The notes beneath the pieces are model-generated. The model did no database searches. It worked only from the letters and a program-made list of their open reading frames with translations, and had not been told where the DNA came from. This document shows positions 1-11,168 of a stretch of DNA of 64,000 nucleotides, piece after piece. The stretch is from Chrysochromulina tobinii (lineage: Eukaryota > Haptophyta > Prymnesiales > Chrysochromulinaceae): NCBI GenBank assembly GCA_001275005.1, contig JWZX01003412.1, forward strand, positions 22,148 through 86,147. Reading direction: 5' to 3'. A program made the translations under genes and the position numbers. Each line of letters begins with the position of its first letter. Position 1 is the first letter of the stretch.

Positions 1-506
1 GCGAACATCAAAATCGCGAACGCACGGCGTCTCGCACGTCTTTCTTTTTGCGTTCTCCTTGGCGTTCTCGCCAGCTTCCTGCATGCGCCGCTGCTCCGCG
101 ATCCTGCTACATTAAACTACATTAAACTAATTGACATCACTCACATCAGGATACGTACATGTAACGTATAACAAACCCCACCAAATCGTATTGAATTAAC
201 TGAAACCCGCACCTGCATGTTATCATACTGCCAGAGGCACTTACTCCCCCACCCCTTGTCTCATGTTAGGGGTTTGTTAGGGTCTGGAGTTGGAGCGAGC
301 GAGTGTCTGCAGTTGCATGAGACCAAGGTTCTGTGTCGCAGTTCGGGAACTTAGTTTTCATTATAGTGTCATTACAATAGCATCATTTAGGAAAGTCGCC
401 GTCGGCGACGAATCCCTAGATCCTAATTCCTGGCTTTTTGTGATTTGTTTTGCTTCGGGGCCCGAACTATCAGCTTCGGGGCTCGAACTCGCACTGTGCG
501 GGAGTG
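1..506. other. Non-coding 5' flank
   Basis: No convincing gene is seen. The first 280 bases are relatively AT-rich, with no protein-like reading frame. Short frames from about 290 onward overlap the following gene and lack recognisable domains. The stretch probably holds the promoter and 5' UTR of the MBD/AP2 gene. Confidence 0.4.
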
Positions 507-1172
507 ATGCCGAAGGGGCAGCAGCGGCAGAACGGCCTCGCAGAGTGGGAGGCTGCGATGATGCTGAGCGACGACGAGGTTGACGATCGGCTGTGGGATG
601 GCGCTTATAAAGATGGCTGGCGCATTGTTCCGAGGGCAGACGCCGAGGGATGTGCCCGTGGGACCATCCGGTACACCTACGTGGCACCTTCAGGTGAGCG
701 ACTTAGGTCCAAGACGGCGGCATACGCCGAAAACGAGGGTACCCGCCTGTTGCACCCTGCGACAAGTGACGCGCAGATTTCTCCTATCTCGGCCGCCGCA
801 AAACAAGAGGCCGATGAGGCCGGTCTAGTGCTCGAACGTTCAAAACGCTCAGCGACGGGCTATAAGAATGTGGTTCGCATCCGCGGCATGCGCAAGCCCT
901 TCAAAGCCGAGATGATGGTCAGCAAGAAGGTCATGAGTCTGGGCTTCTTCTCGACTGCGGAAGAGGCAGCACTCTGTTGCGCCCGACAACGCGCAGCGGT
1001 GCCAGCAGGGGCCCGATGCCTGCACCTCTCTTTCGCGACTGTGCGCACACAATGGCGTTCCGACTGTGTGGACGCAGATCCGGTAGCGACCAAAGTTGGC
1101 GCACATCCGGCGGTGGCGGCAGCGTCAGATCCGCCGCCGCCACCACCGCCGCCGGACGCACGCGCCGCCTGA
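507..1172 (+). CDS. MBD-like plus AP2/ERF-like domain protein
   Basis: A 221-residue protein, probably a nuclear DNA-binding regulator. Residues about 33-75 read like a methyl-CpG-binding (MBD/TAM) fold: W38-R-I-V-P-R, then RYTYVAPSGERLRSK, which matches the MBD pattern of aromatic/valine, S/P-x-G and K/R-F/L-R-S-K. Residues about 114-162 match an AP2/ERF domain: GYKNVVRIRG, then a basic-hydrophobic strand, then LGFFSTAEEAALCCAR, equivalent to the LGTFDTAEEAARAYDR helix of plant and protist AP2 domains. The C-terminus is Ala/Pro-rich with a run of eight prolines. The frame is open upstream, but the first true ATG is at 507, in an acceptable context. No intron is evident. The AP2 call is fairly strong. 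The MBD call rests on motif resemblance only, so binding to methylated DNA is an inference. Confidence 0.65.
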   Translation: MPKGQQRQNGLAEWEAAMMLSDDEVDDRLWDGAYKDGWRIVPRADAEGCARGTIRYTYVAPSGERLRSKTAAYAENEGTRLLHPATSDAQISPISAAAKQEADEAGLVLERSKRSATGYKNVVRIRGMRKPFKAEMMVSKKVMSLGFFSTAEEAALCCARQRAAVPAGARCLHLSFATVRTQWRSDCVDADPVATKVGAHPAVAAASDPPPPPPPPDARAA

Positions 1173-1801
1173 CGCGGCTGCCTAGCGGCTGCCGGTGGCG
1201 CGGGCGATGCGGCCCGGTAGTGCAGATAAGTGCAGAGGGTGTGGCCGAGGAAGGCATTCTCGGCGCTCGGGCACGTCGGTCTCGTCAGCATCGGCGACAG
1301 GTCGCCCTTTCAGCTCGCACGAGGGCTACACGAGGGCCGCGCGCACTCGGTGGAGCCGATGGAGTGTGAGGATGTGTGTACTGGCTACAAGGACTGCGGC
1401 AGCGGAAACCGCGTGCGGAACGGCGTGGTAGGTGCTACGCCTGTAGTCCTCGTGTACATGTTGTAATCGGTATCTCTCGATCTGGGCAACGGGGGGCACG
1501 AGCAGTCACATTACGTCTCGACCGTATCTCGACCGCCGCTCCCGGTACGCTTTCGGCTTTGTGTACTGACTACTGTGACTCATCTCTCGATGTTCGATGG
1601 TGTATGTGTCGTGTCCAGTCGCGTAAATGTTCTGCTTCAAGCAAGCAAGCAAGCTAATTAGTCGAAACAACACAAGTACCTAAACGCCTGCTTGCTTGCT
1701 AGCTTTCTGCTTCAAGATCATCACGAGGGTTGCATGCGTTTCGTTTTTTCGAAAATGCAGTCCAGTTTTCTTTTAGGAGTCTTTGGAGGCCGAGGTTCCT
1801 C
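1173..1801. other. Intergenic; small TIR element near its 3' end
   Basis: Overlapping short frames here look like random GC-rich translations. The notable content is the element at 1630-1716. At about 1770-1785 a pyrimidine-rich stretch ending in TTTTAG could be a splice acceptor for a 5' exon of the filamin-repeat gene, but no matching donor was identified. Confidence 0.35.
1630..1716. repeat. Small element with inverted GCAAGC/GCTTGC ends and 12-bp direct repeats
   Basis: The 12-mer TTCTGCTTCAAG occurs at 1630-1641 and again at 1705-1716. Between the copies lie 63 bases that begin with CAAGCAAGCAAGCT and end with GCTTGCTTGCTAGCTT, an imperfect terminal inverted repeat. This layout (short TIR segment between direct repeats) resembles a MITE with a target-site duplication, although a simple-sequence origin of the GCAA runs cannot be excluded. 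A similar GCAAGCAAGCAAGCT..GTCGAAAC string recurs near 39881-39904. Confidence 0.45.
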
Positions 1802-4800
1802 ATGCGTGAACTTCATGGATTCATGGAGAGTGGCTACAGCATATCGGAATATGAAACTATCCCAGTCCCGGGACATTGCACCGTGAGCGGCATGTTCGGC
1901 GATCAATCCAAGCCGACGATCCACCAGCGGTCTACTTTCACTATCACGGCCAAGGATGCGAACGACACGCAACTTGAGGGAGGCGGCGATGCATTCTTCG
2001 TCCACATTCGCGGCGCAGACCGTGCACGTGCGCGAGTGGCGGACAATCACGACGGCACGTACACCGTGGCGTGGAAGCCAACTATCAGTGGCAAATACAA
2101 GATCTGCGTCTCTCTCTTTGGTGAGGCGCTGAAGGGCAGTCCGTTCGAGGTGACTGTTGATGGGCCGGTGCCGCACCCGTCGCGATGTGAGGTACGCGGT
2201 GAGGCGCTTTTTCGCACCACCGCCCGCGTGCCCTCGACATTCGAGATCAGCTTTCGGGACCGTGCTGGCAACACTGCGCACGCCGTTGAGCTCGACGTGT
2301 ACGTCACGCCCGTGCCTGACGGCCTGTCGAGTCCTGTCCAGCATTCGGCGTGGGACGTGGCGACACAAGCCAGCGACATGCGTTTCCTCTCCAAGAACAA
2401 AGCTAATCGTGAAGACAGTGGCGACGGCAAAGGTGGCAGCGGTGGCACGGCGGCGATCAAGGGCGGCAAAGTGACGAAGGGCGCAGGCTCGCCAAAAGGT
2501 GGATCGTCGAGTGGATCGAGGCCTGGATCGCCAACGGGAGAGGACGCGCAGGCGGCGGCGGCGCCCAAGACGACGGCCAAGGGGGCCGTCAAGGATGCAG
2601 CAGCATCGACTCGAAAGCAGATAGCCAAGGGTAGCCCGCGCAGTCCGATGGAGGAGACGGAGGAGGAGGCGGAGGAGGCGGCGGAGGAGCTGATCTCGCT
2701 CAAAGACGGTGTGTCCCGGCGGCGACGCGCGTTTCCGATTCAAGTCGGCCGACACCCCCTGCACGCGCGCCGCCAGCCCGAGCCGGGCAGCGACCCGCTG
2801 GGCGTGCAGCTCGAGCCGGAGCAGCTGGCGACCGTGCTCGAGGAGCATATCTCAAGCGACGGTCTCACAGTGTACGCCTGCGTCATGTTCGAGGAGGTCA
2901 ACCTCGCATCGCCCGATTCGCCCCGCAGCAGCGCCACGGCCGTCATGCAGATGTTGCCCGACAACAAACGCACCACTGAGCCGCCGCGGGACGATTCGCC
3001 GTTCGTCCAGCCGGAGAGGCCGCACTCGCCGTTACGGCACCCGAGTTCGATCTTCAGACTCGACCTGAGCGGCTCTCTCAACTTGCTCACCTCGAGACCA
3101 GCCTCGCCTGCACTAGGCTCGAGGCGACACTCGGGTCGACTGGGCTCGCCCGGCCGTTCGAAGCCACCGACGGTGCACGTCGGCTGGATCACGATCAAAG
3201 CCCAAGGCAAGAAGCTGGTGAGTTTCCGACCCTCGCTGCCACGCTCTTGGCCGGCTCCTTCCTGCTGCGTGGCTGCATCTCTACCCACTTACTACCCACT
3301 CCATTCTGCAGCCCCCCCGCGTCTGTGACTGCCTCGCGCGCCTGTGTGTGTGTGTGCCGCGTGTTGTAGGTGAGCAGCCGCGTGCGATTGGAGCCATGGG
3401 TACGTCAGCAGGCGAACCTGTTGTGGAAGATGCAGCAGCTCAATGACCGTCTGCAGCGACAGAGCGGCGGCGGCGAGGCGGCACTCGACCCGACCGGCGT
3501 CGGCTTCGCGTACGGCTCGGTCTTCCCCGGCGTCCTACATGGCAAGGGACTGCTGCACGAGACACACAAGGTGAACTACTCCATCAACAGCGTGGGCCGC
3601 TACCTGCTGCACGTGCGCGTGCGTGACCAGTCTCGGCCGATCGCCGGCTCGCCCTTTGCGCTCGTCGTCGAGCCAGGCGTCGCGAGCCCGCACAAGACGT
3701 GGCTGCAGCCCGAGCATGGCCAGATGCGCGGGGAGGTGGGCCTGAGCGCCGGGGATGGCTGCCAGCTCGTGGTCCGAACGTACGATCGCACGGGGAACAT
3801 GTGCAGGGCGGGTGGCGCCAAGGTCACAACAGGGAAGATGATGAGTAGGAAGCTCCAGCTGCAGGGCCAAGGCGTCGAAGGCGGTATCATCGGCGACCTC
3901 CGGTCTACGTGCATCGACAACGCGGACGGCACGTACAGGCTCACGTGGAAGAGCAAGAAGCGAGGCCCAGTGGACGTCGAGGTACTCATCAATGGGCAGC
4001 CTGTACGCGGCTCGCCCACCCGGCTCGACTTCGTGTCGACCAAGCCCTTGCTGCACAAGACGGTCCTGAGCGGCGAAGGGCTCAAGATGGCAGTTGCAGG
4101 CCGGCCAGCGCCGATCAAGCTGGCTCTCTCAGACGAGTACAACAACGCGTCCTCGCCGGAGGCGGGCTGGCGCGTCGTTCTCGCGATCACTAACAGCAAG
4201 AAGAAACTGAACGACATCGAGGACGGCAAGACTGACTACAAAGGCGAGTGGTCGCTGACGGTGCCGGGTGAGTACAATGTCTCGTACATAGCCACACAGG
4301 CAGGGTCCACCGATCTACACGTTTGGCGTGAGATGGAGGGCGCGGCGCGCGAGGCCTTTCCCGATTCGCCCTTTTCGGTGCATGTCACCTCGGGCGAGGC
4401 CGACGCGAGCAATTCGAAACTAGACCAGTGGTCGGTCGCCGCCGTCGCGTCCTCCAAGTCGAAAGGTAGCCCCAACTCGAAGAGCACCAAGGAGCAAGCG
4501 GCCGAATCGGCTGCCATGGTCAAGTCCAGGGTAGCCACCGCGGGCGACACGGTGAGCGTGCGCGCCTCGGGCATCGACCAGTACGGCAATGTGGCGCACA
4601 TGATGCCTGAGATGCTCCGGGCGATCGTCGTCAAGCCGGATAAGACATCCTTCCAGCAGCCGATGTCGGACGTAACCAAGGCCATCAAGGGGGGCAAAGA
4701 TGTCCAGGCCAAAGGCAGCACGTCGACGATGTACGAGGTGCGTCTTGAGGCGATCACGAGCGGTACATATGAACTCGCCGTCGAGCTCGGGGGCGTGCCC

Positions 4801-5265
4801 ATTGTCAACTCGCCGATTAAATTCGACGTCGAGCCGTCAGCACCAGTGCCACAGCACTCGAAGCTCGTGCTACCAGAGAATGCGGAGGCGCTCCGTGCCG
4901 ATCTTGAGGCCCCTTCGACCGTGACGCTGCACACGTATGATCGCTATGGCAACCGGTGCATCGTCGGAGGGTTGCGCGTCGCGGGCCGCCTGGCGATCGT
5001 CAAGCAGAGCCAGTCGGATAACACGGTCCTCCAGCCGAATAACAACTCGCTCAACGTTGTAGACAATGGTGATGGCACCTACTCGATCCTCGTTGCCGTG
5101 ATGATGACCAGCACCGTGAAGCTGATCATCAACATGGACAAGGACATGCCGGGTACTACTGGTGAGATGCCACCCGTCCAGCTCAGCTTCGTCAAGGCCG
5201 ACGCTCCCAAGGACGACGCTGAGACTCACTCAGTCCTGGGCTCAGCCAGGATTGAGCCTGGCTGA
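1802..5265 (+). CDS. Filamin-type immunoglobulin repeat protein (2 exons)
   Basis: The coding parts are 1802-3217 and 3370-5265, giving about 1103 residues. The 152-bp intron at 3218-3369 (GTGAGT..TTGTAG) is phase 0. About six filamin/ABP280 repeats are visible from the repeat signature D-N-x-D-G-T-Y-x-x-x-W-x-P/S, then G-x-Y, then GSPF near the repeat end. Examples are ADNHDGTYTVAWKP with LKGSPFEV, IDNADGTYRLTWKS with VRGSPT, and VDNGDGTYSI. Repeats 1-2 (residues about 20-175) are split from the rest by a Lys/Ser/Gly- and Pro/Ser-rich stretch (about 180-450). Filamin repeats are beta-sandwich scaffolds in actin crosslinkers, but no calponin-homology actin-binding domain is visible, so actin binding is unproven. 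The first in-frame ATG is at 1802 (another at 1823), and an upstream exon is possible. Confidence 0.8.
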
Positions 5266-6089
5266 CAACTAGCCGCAACGCCATCGCTCAAGCTCCGCGG
5301 AGGATCTGAAGACAAGAAAGCATCGAGGGTGAGCGACGAGGACAGTGGCGACGATGAAGTTGTGGGGCGATAGGAACCAGAGGGAAGTACTGTACACTCA
5401 GAGCGAGGCAGTCTTTGACGCGAACAATCGACGTACGTGACAATTTGTGTGCAGACGACGCGTGACCTCGAGCGCGTCGCGAGTCCTGCCTCTTGACTGA
5501 CTGTGTGTGGTGAAATGCCATCCTGGAGTGTATGAGTATAGTGAGCTGTGTGCATGGCATTTAGCGAAAAACTTGAACTGAGTTCGCAACTCGGAGTTGG
5601 CGTGGCAACGTGAGACGTCACTCGTCACTACGTCAGACGACGATTGTGAATGGAGGTATCACGTCAGGTAACTGCGTATTCGCTCCCAGCGCTCAGCATA
5701 AACGCGCCCACCTGCGTATACACACCTGGGAGCGTGTACATGTACGTTGAATCGTTGTACCACGACATGCATGATTCTGCAACCGCCCGCAAGAACCGCG
5801 AGAACCCGGGTGGCGCCGCCGCCCGCTCTCGCCCGCCGCGCTCTGGCTCTGCCGGTGGGTTGGCTCTCTCTGTGTCTGGTGGTCGTCTGGGCCCTCTAGG
5901 CTCGTGGCTGTGCAACCTCGACGCTAACATGAAATAGCTATCAGAAGATACTTCGTGGACCGGGAGGATATCCGACAACTTATCCGCGCAGTCAGGTATG
6001 AACCTGTCACAGGTCCTCGACCCTGGGCCGGCGGCGTGCGACCAGGTCTTTCTGTTTGCACGCAAACTTGACTGCGGTCGACAGAAGAA
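5266..6089. other. Intergenic between convergent genes
   Basis: Two overlapping frames (5650-5937 plus strand, 5664-6065 minus strand) show no domain, and their composition reads like chance translation. No repeat stands out. The region probably contains the 3' UTRs of the filamin-repeat gene and of the minus-strand ABM gene. Confidence 0.4.
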
Positions 6090-6524
6090 TCAAAGGATTC
6101 GATTGTAAAATTGAACCTGCGGAGCCTCCTTGAAGGGATCTGTCTCGCAGAACTTTTTCCACGGCGCAAAGTGTGGCGCAATCAAGTGCGCATCAAAGCC
6201 TGCTTTGCCAATGTACTCTTCGTGGAGGTAGAATACGTTCTCCGTGGTCGTATCCTCGCCCACGAGGAATGCAAGAGCGCCTGCCTCGTCGCGATTGGTG
6301 CCATCCCGATCGGCCAGGATGATTTCGAGGAACTCTGCACGTCGCTCAGGCTTCAGTACAATTTTGACATTGAGGCAGAAGACCTGCGTGCCAGCCTCGA
6401 CGGCCCGCTTGCCTATAATGGCTTGCACGCTCTCCGCGGTCCACTTGCGCGTATGCCAATAGTGCACACCGATTGCCGCCACGACCGCAGCAGCGCCCGC
6501 TGCGACCAACACGTTTGTAGACAT
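6090..6524 (-). CDS. Membrane-anchored ABM-domain protein
   Basis: A 144-residue protein. An N-terminal hydrophobic segment (residues about 5-24, VLVAAGAAAVVAAIGVHYW) is probably a membrane anchor. It is followed by a domain of about 95 residues (about 46-140) that looks like the antibiotic-biosynthesis-monooxygenase (ABM) ferredoxin-like fold: a first strand FCLNVKIVLKPERRAEFLEII, then GALAFLVGED, then NVFYLHEEYIGKAGFDAH and a final FAPWKKF helix. ABM proteins are small dimeric oxygenases or stress-related enzymes, and the substrate cannot be told from sequence. The ATG start at 6524 is 216 bp from the divergent Patched-like gene, so the two may share a promoter region. Confidence 0.7.
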   Translation of the reverse strand: MSTNVLVAAGAAAVVAAIGVHYWHTRKWTAESVQAIIGKRAVEAGTQVFCLNVKIVLKPERRAEFLEIILADRDGTNRDEAGALAFLVGEDTTTENVFYLHEEYIGKAGFDAHLIAPHFAPWKKFCETDPFKEAPQVQFYNRIL

Positions 6525-6739
6525 AGCCGGTACAGTGTACAGTATCCCTACTTGTACTGTAGCACGAGAATGCTGTGAAGCGACTGTGTGAAGGTCCCAT
6601 AACTTCAGTCGTCACTGCTCATCGCCGGGTTGTGGGATCGTCTTTGTTTCCGTGGGTGTGTTTTTTCCCCGTCTCACGTTTGCGGAGCATCGATCTCCGC
6701 GGGAGGTCCGACGCCCCTCGTGGTGGAATTGGACTGAAG

Positions 6740-9700
6740 ATGCACTTCGGAAGAATGTCGCACACACTCTGCACCCCCTTTGGGCGTCCAGCGCGCGGCC
6801 CGATGCTGCTCTTCCTGATGCTCAGCCTCGCGCAAGCTGCCTCACCGCCGCCGCCGCCGCCGTGCAGCCAAGGCTGCAGGCCAGCCTCGGCAGCAGTCTT
6901 AGCGTTGTGCCCAACTCTCACTCAAGTCTCCACGCAAATATCCCCAGCCGATGAGCCACAGCAGCTCGTGGCCGTGGCTGCGGCGATTGGTGCCTTGCCA
7001 TCGGGTACCATAAGTTCTAATTGCAGACGCTCCATCGCTGAGTTCATCTGCATGCGTTCCAACATGACCTGTGCGACAACACAAAGGCCCTGCAGGAGCA
7101 CATGCACAAGCGTCGAGACCGTGTGTGGAAGAATTGTCATGAACATTGGCGTGCGTCCAAACTCTCCACCTGGCATGTTTGATTGTCAGTCGTACCCGAA
7201 CGACAACTGGCCCCTCTGTGCCTCCCCTAGCATGTCGACCTGCATCTTGCCAACCGTGCCACCGCCGCCACCACCAGCACCACCCCCGCCGTCGCCACCC
7301 CATTCGCCGGGGCCACGTAGCCCGCCGCCACTACCACCGCCCCCACCACTACAACCGGGTCCATGTAGCCCGCCGCCACTGCCACCGCCCCCAGCCCCGC
7401 CATCCTCTCCGCCACCATCCGCTCCACCATCTGCTCCGCCATCCTCTCCGCCACCATCTCCGCCACCATCCGCTCCGCCATTCTCTCCTCCCTCCCCGCC
7501 ACCTTCGTGCACCAGTAGTGGCTGCAGATGCAACGTGAATGACGGTACCGGCAGCATCCAGCTATTTGATGCGTGCGGACAGTGCCGCTCAGCCGACGGC
7601 CCTTCCCTGGATGCATGCACGACTCTGATGCCGGACCCGCACATGCTCGCTCACTTGGTGCTCTCCTCGATCATCGTCTCTGGCCTCCTTATGCTCTGCG
7701 GCATCGCCATCAATGCACTCGCCTCCCTATGGACCCGCCGCACTCGCATCAAGCCATGGAGCACGCCTGTGGTCAAGGTGCAGGGCGACCAACGGCTGGT
7801 CGTAGGTCCGCGGAGCGACTCGAGCGGCCTCAGCCCACAGCCCAAGCAAGGTTCGCGACTCGGGTGCTCTATCTTCATGCTCTCAGAGGCATGGGCTTCC
7901 CTGCAAGCGCGTGCCTTTGGCAGGCTGGGCTATCACGTCGCACGCCGCCCGTGGTGCACACTTGCGGCCATATTCATTTTCGCTTTGGGGATGGCCTTCG
8001 GCCTTTTTTCCATGAGGGTGCACAAGGACGCGTTGACGATGTGGCTGCCGTCAAACGCCGTAGCCACGCATCATGCCGCGGTCTACTCTGCACTGACTGG
8101 ACGGCCGCGGCCGCGCTCCCTTCTGGTGCTCATTGAGAGCCATGCTGTCACAGCGTCCACGTCGTCATCCTCCACTTCCCCACTGAAGGCGCTTTTGCTC
8201 GAGGCGATGGAGATTCATTACCTCGTTACATCATCGGGTCTGTCCAACGTCTCTGCCGCCTCCGCCCTCTCTGAGAGCGGGTTCTTCAGCCCACTCATGC
8301 TGTGGGGCTACAGTGCTGCCACCCTCGAGGCTGACTCGGATCCTGCTGCCACGCTTCGTGCTAGCTTGGACAGTATAGGTATCGACGGAGGAGTGAGTGC
8401 CGGCTCGTTGAGATCGATGGTGCGGTTCTCTTCCAACCCAGACAACAATGCGGAGCCGGCCGTCATCGAAGCGCTGCTCCTCGCTTACACGATTGACGGC
8501 GAGCTGGAGGACCGTGCCATATATCGTGCCATAGACTTTGGGCCTCTTTGGGCCTCTTTTGGGGCCTTTTTTGGCTGGAGGACCAAAGCACTGGATGCCC
8601 CCCAAAGCACTGTGGACCGTGCCATAGCCTTCGAAAAGCTCGTGGGCACGAACTTATCTGCGAGTATGGCAGCATCCGCCTGGGAGCACGTGGCGCGAGT
8701 GCATGTCTTCTCCGCATCGGCCCTGTCGGATGACTTGTATGCCGCAGTAGGGAAAGATTCACTCATGATTGGCGCATCCATTGCGATGATGTGCGTGTAC
8801 GTCGGCTTCTTCATCCGCCGCAGCGACGGCGGCAAGCTACGCTACTCGCCAGCCCTCGCGGGCTCCGCTGTCTTCTCTGTTCTACTCGCGACGCTGGCCG
8901 CGTTTGGTGCGGGCGCGGCTCTCGGGGTGGTATACAATGATAACTGCAACATGGCCATCTTTATCATTCTGGGTGTCGGAGTCGACGACGCTTTCGTCAT
9001 CGTTGGTGCACTCGACGACATCCCAGCAGCAGAAGCAGCACCAGACGCGGCAGCAGCAGAGGGCAAGGGTAACAGCAGAAGCAGCAACACCACCACCACC
9101 AGCCACGCACAGCCGCCTACCGCGGAGCAGACTGCTGATCGCATCGGGAAGGCACTTGCCAACTGCGGTTCTGCCATCCTCCTCTCCTCAACCACGAATG
9201 CGATCTCGTTTGCATTAGGTGCGAACTCACCGCTCCCCGCGCTCCAGGGCTTCTGCACCTACGCGGCGCTGGGGATGGTCTTCGATCTCCTCTTCCAACT
9301 CACCTTTTTCGTCGCCGCCGTCGCCCTCAACGAGCGCTATCAGGGCTCTCGACTCAGAATCCCCTGCCCCCTTGTCTCTCGCATCAGCTTTGGCTCCTCA
9401 GGCGCTTCAGACGGCGCAATCCTACAATTCCAAACGCTCACGCTTCCGATTCCGTGCTATCGCTGCATGCATCCTGTGCACCTATGCCACGACGCTTGGC
9501 CTCTCTCTCAACGCGTCATGGTACCTGGGCGTGGGATTCCGTCCCCAAGAACTCGTGGCCAGCTCCTCCTCCATCGCCGGCTTCTTTGAAGCACAAGAGC
9601 GCCTCTTCCCGCGCTCACCCACGCGTGTCGAGCTGGTCGTGGTGCACGCGCGGCGCGACTCCTCGCCGGATCTGGACGACTGGGTTCCGATGCCGATCTT

Positions 9701-10751
9701 GGAGGGGGGGACGTATGCCACGCTCGACCGTTTGCACGGAGCCCTACACGCGATGCGAGGTGTGCCGCGGGTTGCCGGTCAACAGGCCATCTCCCCGCTG
9801 TGGACGTCTACGTTTGCCCAGAGGCTACGGCAGGGCTCATTACCTTCGCCTGCTCAGCTTGGGAGTCAGCAACTGCAGTCGGAGTTGGCCACGTTCCTCG
9901 CGACGACCGACGCGAGGACCCTGGAAGGGGTGGGTATCCTGGTAGCTGATAAGACTGTTGTCTTTGGCACCATTTGGCAAGTGCTCATCGACGATTATAG
10001 TGCGGAGCAGATGGTACAACTGCGCTCCATGCTACACGAGACTGGGGTGGAACGCTCGGCGTTCGCCTTCTCGGCCCTAGACATCTACTGTGAGCAGGAC
10101 GCAGGCCTCCTCGTCTTCGCACGTGATAACCTACTGCAGGTAATCGGCGCAGTGCTTGGTACGGCACTACTGCTCACCCTCAGTCCTGGGTTTGTGTGCT
10201 TGATGGCCGCGTGCACACTCTCGTGCGTCGCGCACATGATTGGGTGGATGCTGCTCACGCGGATACGGCTCAGCTCAATCTCCCTCGTGCCCCTACTCAT
10301 CTCTGTGGGGCTGTGCATCGATTACATGACGCACATCGCGCATGCATTCCTCGAGGCACGAGGCACACCAGAGGAGCGCACACGCGCCGCCTTGGGCTCG
10401 AGAGGCTTCGCTGTGCTGAATTCGGGTGTGTCTACCGGTCTCTCGGTGGTACTCCTCGCCCTGGGAAAGTCGGCGATCTTCACCACCTTCTTCTGGATGC
10501 TTCTCGGTGTCGTCGTGATCGGCCTCTTCCACGCCTTGCTCGTGCTGCCCTTATGCCTGTGCCTACTGCCCGCATGGGATCAGGATCAGCATGGGGAGTG
10601 CAAGGCCACGAGCATAGCGTCGGTGGTCGATGGGAATCTTGTCGTCGAGACTCCTACTTTCAACCGTGCATGTGGATCCGATGTCGAGATGAGTGCCATG
10701 CACAATTATGAGACCTCGGGCACCGTCTTCTCATCTTCCTCATCCATCTGA
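6740..10751 (+). CDS. Frizzled-CRD and sterol-sensing-domain (Patched/NPC1-like) membrane protein
   Basis: About 1325 residues. Order of parts: a signal peptide (core LLFLMLSLAQA); a Cys-rich region (about 42-165) with Frizzled-CRD spacing (FICMRSNMTC, then PCRSTCTSVETVCGRI, then FDCQSYPNDNWPLC); a Pro-rich stem; a small Cys cluster; and a 12-TM RND-type permease. The permease has RPWCTLAAIFIFALGMAFGL (TM1), a sterol-sensing region with GVGVDDAFVIVGALDD, then ALNERY, and a second half with VGLCIDYMTHIAHAF. These are hallmarks of Patched/Dispatched/NPC1 proteins, which move sterols or lipidated ligands across membranes. The frame changes near 9374-9410: ORF frame 2 ends just after ALNERYQGSRLRIPCPL and frame 3 resumes before RFRAIAACILC. 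A 28-nt (9374-9401) or 37-nt GT..AG segment restores the frame, as would a single-base error. ATG 6740 is chosen because it gives a signal peptide. Confidence 0.82.
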
Positions 10752-11168
10752 TAAGTGTGGCTTGGCATTTACCCATGCCATTGAACACCTCCACCGGTGA
10801 CCGGACCGTCGGGGATGCGGGATGGCGGGGGGGGGGGGGGGGATTTTACACTCCAGGCGTCGAGTCTGTTGTGAGTGTCGTGCAGGTCGTCTGCGACGTC
10901 ACTGAGTGTCCGGTCGTCGTCGCACGTCGGCAGTTGGCACACAAGCATAATTTGTCCCGGACTAATGTAAAGAAACTCAGTTCGCGAAAGAATTTCTGTA
11001 AGAATTTCTGTTTGTAAATCGCGTCGGAATGAGCGTCATGATGGCGTCGGGCCACTTCTGCTGCTTACAGGGGGCGGCCAGATAGCAGATTGGTTGTCAG
11101 CTTGTACTCGCGGTTTCTGAGGACAAGGCCGCTCCACCTCCCCCTACCTTCCGCCGATTCAACGGCCT
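10752..11168. other. Intergenic with a 16-G homopolymer
   Basis: No protein-like frame is seen. A run of 16 G lies at 10827-10842. The sequence AAGAATTTCTGT occurs twice in tandem around 10988-11012. Any 5' exon of the RPR2-like gene should lie here or just beyond, but I could not place one. Confidence 0.35.

Noticed and set aside
1721-2848. Long minus-strand frame (375 residues) opposite the filamin exon
   Set aside because: Arg/Leu-rich translation without any domain. The plus strand carries clear filamin repeats, and the minus frame is a GC-driven shadow.
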